64,000 bases of DNA from Cheiracanthium punctorium. Taxonomy: Eukaryota; Arthropoda; Arachnida; Araneae; Cheiracanthiidae. Position 1 is the stretch's first letter. Every line of letters begins with the position of its first letter. The DNA lies in contig JAWZYV010013019.1 in NCBI GenBank assembly GCA_038373885.1, positions 1,984,001 to 2,048,000 on the forward strand. Reading direction: 5' to 3'. The position numbers were made by a program, and so were the translations under genes. Under the pieces are notes generated by a model. That model made no database searches. It worked only from the letters and a program-made list of their open reading frames with translations, and had not been told where the DNA came from. Below, piece after piece: positions 57,237-64,000 of the stretch.

Positions 57237-57242
57237 AATAAA
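57237..57242 (+). terminator. Poly(A) signal of the Tc1 transposase
   Basis: AATAAA 135 bp after the stop codon and before the right inverted repeat. Confidence 0.55.
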
Positions 57243-57300
57243 TAGACTTTACAAATAAGTCAAATTTGTTTTGCTTCTTTCTCTTTCTTTGCCTGAACTT

Positions 57301-57328
57301 CATTATCCTTAATTTATGGACATGAGTG
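57301..57328 (-). repeat. Tc1 right terminal inverted repeat
   Basis: cattatccttaatttatgga then catgagtg, the inverse of the left repeat. Confidence 0.93.
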
Positions 57329-57353
57329 TATATCCATGAAACATAGCCTTTAA

Positions 57354-57629
57354 CCCATTTGTGCCTGGATATTTTTGCGACTTTCTTCGATTTTTACTGA
57401 TAACAGAAATAATAGATAAATTTCTGATGTCAACTTCTTGAACAAGGGATGATTTCTTTTAAAATCCTTATGCATAAAAATCGAAATATCAATATCCTAC
57501 TTAATCATGTTAAAATATTTTGTAGAGTTGAGGCTCAATACTCATGAATAAAGGCTAGGAAAAATAAATAACGTTTTCGACTAATAGCGAAAATGCCGTC
57601 CCAAAAAAGGGACGCTAGGCATAAATGGG
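57354..57629. mobile_element. TTAA-flanked MITE, second piggyBac-type family
   Basis: 276 bp with ends CCCATTTGTGCCT and, inverted, CCCATTTATGCCT, and TTAA at 57350-57353 and 57630-57633. Removing it restores the satellite (agcctttaatactc for the usual agcctataatactc). Non-coding, and unrelated inside to the CCCTTTGAGG family. Confidence 0.9.
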
Positions 57630-58356
57630 TTAATACTCCGAAATAGAAGCTTTACATTATCGAAAAAATTTTTCGATTTGGTTTTCTAGTTACAGAGATA
57701 CCCATAGAGCATAATGCAATACTTGTCTGTCCTTCTAAAAGAATTATTTGTGATATATTCATAAAAAAAGCAGTCTAAAATACTCAGTGGCTTTCTATCA
57801 GTGACAAAAGTTTTAGAATTGGTTCAGTAGTTAGAGAGATAACCATAGAGTGTAAATGTATAATGATTTTGGGTGTCCCTGTAAAAGAATTATTTACGCT
57901 GCATACATTAAATGCAGCCTATAATAATCAATAATATTGTATATTTCTATTAGTAAAAAAAGTTTAAGAATCAGTTCTGTAGTTACACAGATGCCCACAG
58001 AACGTAATATAATTTTTATGAGTGTCTCTGAAAAGAAATTATGTATATATATCTACATATACCTGCATGAAAGGCAGTGTATAATTTGCAGGAATAGTGT
58101 AGCTTTTTAATGGTGAGAAAAGTTTGTGACTCGGTTCAGTAGTTAGAGAGATACCCATAGAGGGTATTGCATTTGAATTATTTTGACAATTCCTGTAAAA
58201 GAAATATTTATTTTCTATGCATGAAATTTAGCTTATGATACTCAGGAATAGTGCAGTTTTCTACCTGAGAAATTTTTTTTAGAATCTGGTCAATGGTTAC
58301 AATTATGCCAATTTTATATATTTCTTATGAGAGCCCCTGTAAAATTGTTATATATG

Positions 58357-59273
58357 TTGCAGAAATACTCCGCTTGTTTCCGGGGTTCGTCGTTCTAAAG
58401 TCCAGTTGGTGTAGAAAGTTCTAGTAAAAAGTCCACTGGTCAGGATGGAACACAACTTTATTGCTTCTAGAACTTCATAGAACAATCAGCTGTACAAAAT
58501 TCACAATCACAATTAAACAGTAATGTCCTTTTAACAGTCCGCTTAGATCAGAAGCTCTCACAAATGCTGTATTTCTCACACAAAATAAAACACTTTCACT
58601 GGCAAGAATTCAGTGAAAATATACGAGAGATAACACTAACAGTCTCTCAAGACTCAGCAATCAAGAATTTACACACAGCACTTAAATTTATGAAGTTTTG
58701 AATTTAAGTGAAGTTTTTAACAGCGCGAAACACCGCATCTATCACAGAGCAAAGCAAGCGTACTCACTCGCTCAAAGCTTGATCAGCACTGAACTGGGGC
58801 TTCAGAAACACGCTTATATTTATACCCGACGCAGAAGCTACAAAAATCTTCGAGAAAAGTCTATTTCTCGAGGATTCCACATAAAGCGGGAATGTTGATT
58901 ACGTCATAGAAGAGAAATATTAGGTTATAATGCGTTTTTAATGAGGAAAAACCAACTTTCAGGCCCCATTGGGAAAATCGCCCCAAATAACCAAAATGTC
59001 GCCACGCTTGGCGACTTTTGGAGAAATATCGCCAAATTTAGCGCTAAAAATAAGTTCCCAAAAGTGAAGAGATTGAAAGCCTAGGGCCAATATTTCTCGA
59101 GATTTCTAGAAACCCATAGAAAAACAATGGGGAAACCGAAACCTCCATATCTCCGGTTCTAGTTGACCGCTTTTGATGCAACAAAAAGCAAAATTTAACT
59201 ATTGGACGCGTAAATACTAATTTTGAACTATTTTAAGCCCCAGAACAGAGGGTTGCCCCGAAAATTCGTAACA
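58357..59273 (-). mobile_element. Solo LTR, 917 bp (probably Ty3/gypsy-type)
   Basis: On the minus strand it starts TGTTACGAATTTTCGGGG and ends TATTTCTGCAA, between exact 5-bp duplications ATATG (58352-58356 and 59274-59278). Removing it restores the satellite (gttatatatgtatgaaagg). A TATAAATA box is at 58817-58824, 449 bp from the LTR start, as in the two other copies. No internal retroviral-type genes are present, so it formed by LTR-LTR recombination. The superfamily is inferred from the 5-bp duplication only, and the 3' end is not the usual CA. Confidence 0.78.
58817..58824 (-). promoter_or_regulatory. LTR TATA box
   Basis: TATAAATA on the minus strand, preceded by the conserved gcttctgcg found before the TATA boxes at 53583 and 63604. 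Confidence 0.55.
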
Positions 59274-59454
59274 ATATGTATGAAAGGTATTCATATTACT
59301 CAGGAGAAGCATATATCTCTAACAGATTCTCTCTCTCTCTCTCAGATTCAAGTTCAGTGGTTACAGAGACCGTAATGAATTAGAATTGTTTTGAGTGTCC
59401 TTGTAAAACTATTTACGCTAATACATGAAAGGTATTCTATAAGTTAATCCAGTG

Positions 59455-60854
59455 TATAAGCACTTTAACCCATACTTTTACATATATTTCAAACAATTAC
59501 TTCCATTTGTTTAATTTTATTCTTTAAAATTTTAGCCCATTGATTAGAAAAATATTAATGACGGGTTTTTAATAAGAATAGTTATACCGTATATTTTGCC
59601 TTAAGTCTAACGATAATGTCCCATTGTTCAAAGACATTTGTAATATAACTCTTTGATTCTATGTCCATTATTGACACACATTATAAACAGCATTGTTATA
59701 CCGTGTATTTCTGCATTATTTCAAACAATGAACGCCCCTTTGTTGAAAGTCATTTTAAATAAAGGTTTAGTCCACTGTCTCAAAGTATATTATTGACAAA
59801 CATTTTTAAAGAGCATTGTTATACAGAGTATTTTTGCCTTATTACCAACGATTACTTCCCTTTGTTGAAAGTCATTTTAAATAAAGGTTTAGCCCACTGT
59901 TTCAAAGTATATTATTTACAAACTTTCTTCAAGAGCATTGTTATACCGTGTATTTCTGCATTATTTCCAACAATTAACGTCCCTGTTTTGAAAGTCATTT
60001 TTAATAAATATTTAGTGCACTGTTTCAAAGTATATTATTGACACACATTATTAAAGAGCATTGTTATATCGTGTATTTTTGCCTTTCCAACAATTACGTC
60101 CCTTTGTTGAAAGTCGTTTTAAATAAAGGTTTAGTACACTGTTTCAAAGCATATTATTGACGCACATTTTTAAAGAGCATTGTTATATCGTGTATTTTTG
60201 CATTATTACCAACAATTACTTCCATCTGTTTAAAGTCATTTTAAATAAAGGTTTAGTCCACTGTTTCAAAGCATATTATTGACGCACATTTTTAAAGAGC
60301 ATTGTTATATAGTGTATTTTTGCCTTATTTACAACAATTACGCCCCTTTGTTGAAAGTTACTTAAATAAAGCTTTAATCCACTGTTTCAAAGCATATTAT
60401 TGACGCACATTTTTAAAGAGCATTGTTATATCATGTATTTTTGCCTTATTTCCAACAATTACGCCCCTTTCTTGAAAGTCATTTTTAATTAAGGTTTGGT
60501 GCACTGCTTTAACGTATATTATTGATACACATTCTTAAAGAGCATTGTTATACCGTGCATTTTTGCATTTCCAACAATTACGTCCTTTTGTTAAAAGTCA
60601 TTTTTGATAACAGTTTAGTTCACTATTTCAACGTATATTATTGACAAAAATCTTAAAAAGCATTGTTATACCGTACATATTTTAATTGATTCTAACGGTT
60701 ACGCTCCTTTGTTAAAAGCGATTTTTAATATAGTCTATTGTTCCAAAGTATATTATAGCCACATTTTTAAAAAGCATTATTATACCATATTTTATAGCAT
60801 TGAATTTAAAAAATAATGTCTCTTTATTGAAAGTTATTCTACTAATATGATAAA
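59455..60854 (+). repeat. ~121-bp tandem repeat, ~12 units
   Basis: Unit: agcattgttataccgtgtat, ttttgcattatttccaacaa, ttacgtccctttgttgaaag, tcattttaaataaaggttta, gtccactgtttcaaagtata, ttattgacacacatttttaa. The cattgttat motif occurs at 59691, 59814, 59936, 60059, 60178, 60300, 60421, 60543 and 60661, with a variant at 60775, so the period is 114-123 bp. Edge units are the most diverged. The 82-codon ORF at 59793-60041 is a by-product. Confidence 0.93.
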
Positions 60855-62615
60855 CTAGCAGACCCGCACGGCGTTGCCCGTGAACCCCTTAAATTATGCG
60901 ATTTACAAAATCTGACATGTAAACTGCAACTCCAGATTAGTACTCTAGGCCGCAATTATATAACAGAATGTGCAGATAATGGTTCCAGAGTTTCAGGTAC
61001 GTACTTACAAACGCACCACTAAAAACAACTCACTGCTGTGACGTCACACATTTCTCCCATTTGAAAAAACGGAAGGGGAGTTTCGCATAGTATTCGAATG
61101 GCAGAACAATTTTTCACAAAATAATTTTTTAAACCACAGTTTTTAAGTAATTTTTTAAAAAATTGGCCAGGTATTGTAAAAGGAATAGATATAGATGAAG
61201 AAAAATAAACATATAATTTGCTTTAAAATTGCTGGAGTTATTAAATATTTCAATCAATTAATCAAATTAGCTTGTAAAATCCAGGATTTTCGATTTAAAT
61301 TTCTGAAAATTAGGAAATGTTAGGTCATAAAACGTATTAAATACCATAAAAAAAATTCATGAAAAGGCCCCATTAGGAAAAACGCACCAAATAAAGAAAT
61401 ATCGCCAAATTTGGCGCTAAAAATAAGTCCCCAAAATTAGGTTTTCGAAGACCTACGACCCATAGAACCCGAGATTTCCAGAACATTACATATCAATGCA
61501 ACAAAAAGCAAAATTTAACTATTTAACGCATAGAATACGAATTTTAAACTATTTAAAAACCCCAGAACAGCGGGTTGCTCCCAAAATTCGTAACACAGGG
61601 TAAGAAAATTTCCGTTTTAGGACGGTTTTTAATTAATAATTAAAATAAAGTTTTAAACGGTTTTTAAGTTGAACTGTAACGTAAGTTGAACTGTAACAGT
61701 TGAACTGTAAGTTGAACGTTAAGTTGAACTGTAAGTAAAACTGAAAGTTTTAAACGTCCAGTAGTTTTAAACGGTTTTTAATTAATAATTAAAAAAAGTA
61801 ATTAAAATTTTAAAATTCTGATTCTCAGGTGCACATTATCGGCATTCATGGGCTTATATATTCAAATTTTAAGAGTTCTGTGTGCAGTAGATTTATCTGG
61901 AGACCGCACACAGACAGATTTACAAACATTCATTTTTATTATTATAGAGATAGATAGATTTGGCGTAAACCTGATGAAATTTTCGTGCCATTTCATGCTT
62001 CTCAAATGCAAACGATTTGTTTTATAGTAGCATTCGGGCGAAACTCGCCAAGCATGGCAACGTAAAAAACGGTTTTTTACTTTTGCGGTTACCACTCACT
62101 TCAAGCATAAATCTTTTCATGAGGCCAAAGTTCGCCAAACATGACGATCTAAAATCGGTTTTTAATTAATAATTTAACAAGTAATTAAAATTTCAAAATT
62201 CTGAGCCTCAGGTGTACATTACCGAAGGAATGGGCTCATATGTTCGAATTTTCAGAGTTCTGCGTCCAGTAGTTTTTTTTTTTTGGACATCGCACGCATG
62301 CAGATTTTCAGACATTCATTTTTATTGATATAGATTGGCGCAAAACTGACTAAATTTCCGTGCCATTTCATGTTTTCCAATGCATGTGATTTTGTTTCAC
62401 AGTATCATGCTGGCGAAACTCGCCGAGCATAGCATCCTGAAAACGGTTTTTTAATTAATAATTAAAATTTTAAAATTCTGATTCTCAGGTGCACATTATC
62501 GGACTCATGGGCTTATATATTCAAATTTTCAGAGTTCTGCGTGCAGTAGGTTTGTCTGGAGACCGCACACATACAGACAGACAGATTTACAAACATTCAT
62601 TTTTATTATTATAGA
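60855..62615 (-). mobile_element. Second Helitron, with repeated 5' ends
   Basis: On the minus strand it starts TCTATAATAATAAAAATGAA (62615) and ends gcgggtctgctag (60855). A hairpin cacgg-gcaacg-ccgtg lies just before the CTAG end, and the element sits between A and T. The 5'-type terminus recurs inside at 62334 and 61948, each followed by aatg, a t-rich stretch and a block with gtgcggtctccag, gaaaatttgaat and gcacctgag. It carries an LTR fragment (61318-61595) and several gccaa/ttggcg motifs. No coding sequence. Confidence 0.85.
61318..61595 (-). mobile_element. LTR fragment inside the Helitron
   Basis: On the minus strand TGTTACGAATTTTGGGAGC, then tgttctggggttttt, gcattgatatgtaatg and ttggcgatatttcttt, matching the start of the LTR family at 58357-59273. 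Confidence 0.75.
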
Positions 62616-62724
62616 TGTAAAAGTTGGCATTTTTGTGTGTTTGAGTGTTTTTGACTCAATCACGCAAAAACCGTAGAACGAATTTGTGTAAAATTTAGAC
62701 TGAAAATAGCTTACGCCCTGGATT
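62616..62724 (-). repeat. Conserved flank of the inverted satellite
   Basis: On the minus strand, ttaatccagggcgtaagcta follows the last satellite unit, then ccgttctac-like and gtttttgcgtgattgagtca sequence. The forward array at 59435-59455 ends in the same kind of sequence (ttaatccagtgtataagc), marking a shared boundary. Confidence 0.6.
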
Positions 62725-63130
62725 AATATGCAGTCTACCTTTCATGCATATAGCATAAATAGTTCTATGACAGGTGCGCTCAAAATAATTCTAATACAGT
62801 TCTATGTACACCCCTGTAAGTACTATACAAGTTCTAAAACTTTCTCCCCTAATAGAAAGCTACACCATACCTGTGTTTTATATGCTATTTTTTATGCATT
62901 TTTCACAAATAGTTCTTTTACAGGGAGACTCATAAGAATTGGATTACGCTCTATGGCATCTCGGTAAATATTGAACCGATTCTCAAAAATGTTTCATGTT
63001 CAGAAAGCTACAATATGCCCGTGTATTATAAGCTACCTTTATCCATTATTTTACATAGTTCTTTTGCAGCGACACTCATAAGAATTACATTACGCTCTGA
63101 AGGCACCTCTAAATACTAAACGGTTTATAT
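62725..63130 (-). repeat. Inverted segment of the ~150-bp satellite
   Basis: About three units in reverse: gtctacctttcatgcatata, gcataaatagttctatgaca, aattctaatac, agaaagctacacc, agttcttttacagggagact, cataagaattggattacgct, ctatggcatctcgg, ttgaaccgattct. Both A and B unit types appear. Confidence 0.88.
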
Positions 63131-63142
63131 GTATATATATAA

Positions 63143-63660
63143 TGTTAAGAATTTTCGGTTTGTTCTGCCTCCCAGATATTAAAATTATTCTAAAATTCGT
63201 ACCCTACGCGTCAAATAATTAAATTTTGCATTTTGTTGTATCAAAATCGGTTAACTAGAATGCGACGTACGAAGTTTTGGGTTTGCCCATTGGTTAACAT
63301 AGGGTTTTCTAGAAATCTCGAGAAATATTGATGCTAGAGCTTTGGTGATTTAACTTATGGGAACTTATTTTTGACGCCAAATTTGGCGGCATTTCGCCAA
63401 AAAGTCGCCAAGTTTGGCGATATTTCGGTCATTTGGTGCGCTTTTACCAATGGGGCCAGTATTGCTTGTTTTCCTGCATTAATATTGCGCTGTAGCTTAG
63501 TATTACTAATTTCCATTTCCATGGCATAATCAAAATTCGAGCTTTATGCGGGTTCTTCGAGAAATAGCTCCTAGCAGAATTTTCGCTTAGCTTCTGCGAC
63601 ACCTATAAATAGAGACAGGGCAGGCCACCAGAGATAGTTATATTCGATCTATTTATATTC
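63143..63660 (+). mobile_element. Truncated LTR, copy 3
   Basis: Starts TGTTAAGAATTTTCGG in inverted-satellite sequence. It continues tttgttctgcctccc, ttgttgtatcaaaatcggtt, ccaaatttggcggcattt and agcttctgcgacacc, then TATAAATA (63604-63611). The sequence returns to inverted satellite at about 63670 (actcctgagtattatggact). Confidence 0.8.
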
Positions 63661-64000
63661 GATTCTTATAAGCTTCACTACTCCTGAGTATTATGGACTA
63701 CCTTTTATTTCCCTCTATTCTAAAAAAAGTAGCGGCCGCTGCCGCAAGCTTGTTCTGATATCTCCTTCGAAAGCGTGGGGATTTGAGTTTCGACGAAGGT
63801 GTCCACGAATTCGGAAAATTCCGGGGAAGCCAATAAGTTGACTTAAATTTCGAAATTCGAATTATTTTAGACGATATTAATAAAAAACTGAAAAAATAAG
63901 CATAATGGTTGCCAGGCTAGGCAATTTTCGCCAGCATAAAATCATTCATGCCTTTGCAACAAAGCAATTCCAAGTATGTAGAATCACGTGAAACTGACAA
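63661..64000. other. Satellite scrap, then unassigned sequence
   Basis: 63670-63720 is inverted satellite. The remainder, including gcaagcttgttctgatatct and gccaggctaggcaattttcg, was not assigned; no gene seen. Confidence 0.4.

Larger units (their letters stand above)
55825..57328 (+). mobile_element. Complete Tc1-type transposon
   Basis: 1504 bp with 28-bp inverted repeats: CACTAATGTCCATAAATTAA at 55825 and, inverted from 57328, CACTCATGTCCATAAATTAA (26 of 28 over the full repeat). TA lies on both sides (55823-55824 and 57329-57330). Joining the flanks at TA restores the satellite (aaactatatccatgaaa against the usual gctatatgcatgaaa). It has an open transposase, a TATA box and a poly(A) signal. 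It looks capable of activity, though changes to binding sites cannot be judged by eye. Confidence 0.96.
50593..59450 (+). repeat. ~150-bp satellite array, ~20 units, heavily interrupted
   Basis: The unit runs roughly ttttagaatcggttcagtag, ttacagagatacccatagag, cgtaatgtattagaattatt, ttgagtgtccctgtaaaaga, actatttgtgatatatgcat, gaaaggtagcctataatact, caggaatagtgtagctttct, atcagtgaaaa. Spacing is about 135-165 bp. Units come in two forms at one position: attagaattattttgagtg (A) and aattcttatgagtg (B), in an order close to ABB repeats at first and AB later. The array ends with taagttaatccagtgtataagc at about 59435-59455. Short ORFs are absent. Seven or more transposons interrupt it. Confidence 0.92.

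Noticed and set aside
58357..59273. Possible full LTR retrotransposon or viral insertion
   Set aside because: Only one LTR-like sequence lies between the 5-bp duplications; no gag, pol or envelope-like reading frame is visible.

Overview
This is an AT-rich eukaryotic intergenic window from an arthropod nuclear genome. The mix of Tc1/mariner, hAT, piggyBac-type, Helitron, tRNA-derived SINE and LTR sequences, and the style of the intact Tc1 transposase, most resemble a spider or other arachnid. That placement comes from family resemblance, not from a search. I found no host protein-coding gene I can defend. The one long intact ORF is a Tc1-type transposase (56074-57102). The one credible host gene is a tRNA-Leu(CAG) on the minus strand (31265-31348), with a decayed paralogue at 29837-29907.

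Layout. 1-13 kb: AT-rich sequence with old repeats, a 51-bp tandem repeat, a complete non-autonomous hAT element with 8-bp target duplications, two SINE families, a piggyBac-type hairpin MITE and a Tc3-like transposon fossil. 14.5-17 kb: a dead Tc1 element split by a hAT element with exact 8-bp duplications. 19.3-21.4 kb: a Helitron carrying the C-terminal end of a Helitron helicase. 23.1-24.2 kb: three 378-bp tandem units. 25-36 kb: more MITEs and SINEs, the tRNA-Leu pair, a fold-back element and a duplicated 0.6-kb block. 36.7-44 kb: a hAT MITE, a 1-kb element with long inverted repeats, and two mariner fossils. 46-49.7 kb: three more hairpin MITEs, another hAT MITE, a fold-back repeat and a non-LTR retrotransposon tail.

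50.6-59.45 kb is the most striking part. About 20 units of a ~150-bp satellite have been hit by many transposons: a 169-bp hAT MITE, a 950-bp hAT-like element with a second MITE nested in it, an LTR remnant, a hairpin-ended 1.6-kb block, the intact Tc1 element, a TTAA-flanked MITE and a 917-bp solo LTR. For six of these, removing the insert plus one target duplication restores a normal satellite unit, so the array itself proves the element ends. The satellite also resembles repeats inside the hairpin-ended block. An inverted copy at about 62.7-63.13 kb ends in the same non-satellite sequence, which suggests the satellite belongs to a mobile element with defined ends.

59.45-64 kb: about 12 units of a different ~121-bp tandem repeat, a second Helitron with three successive 5'-type ends, the inverted satellite segment and another LTR. 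The window reads as a transposon-dominated, possibly heterochromatic region. Its content is a record of nested insertions, not a set of cooperating genes.
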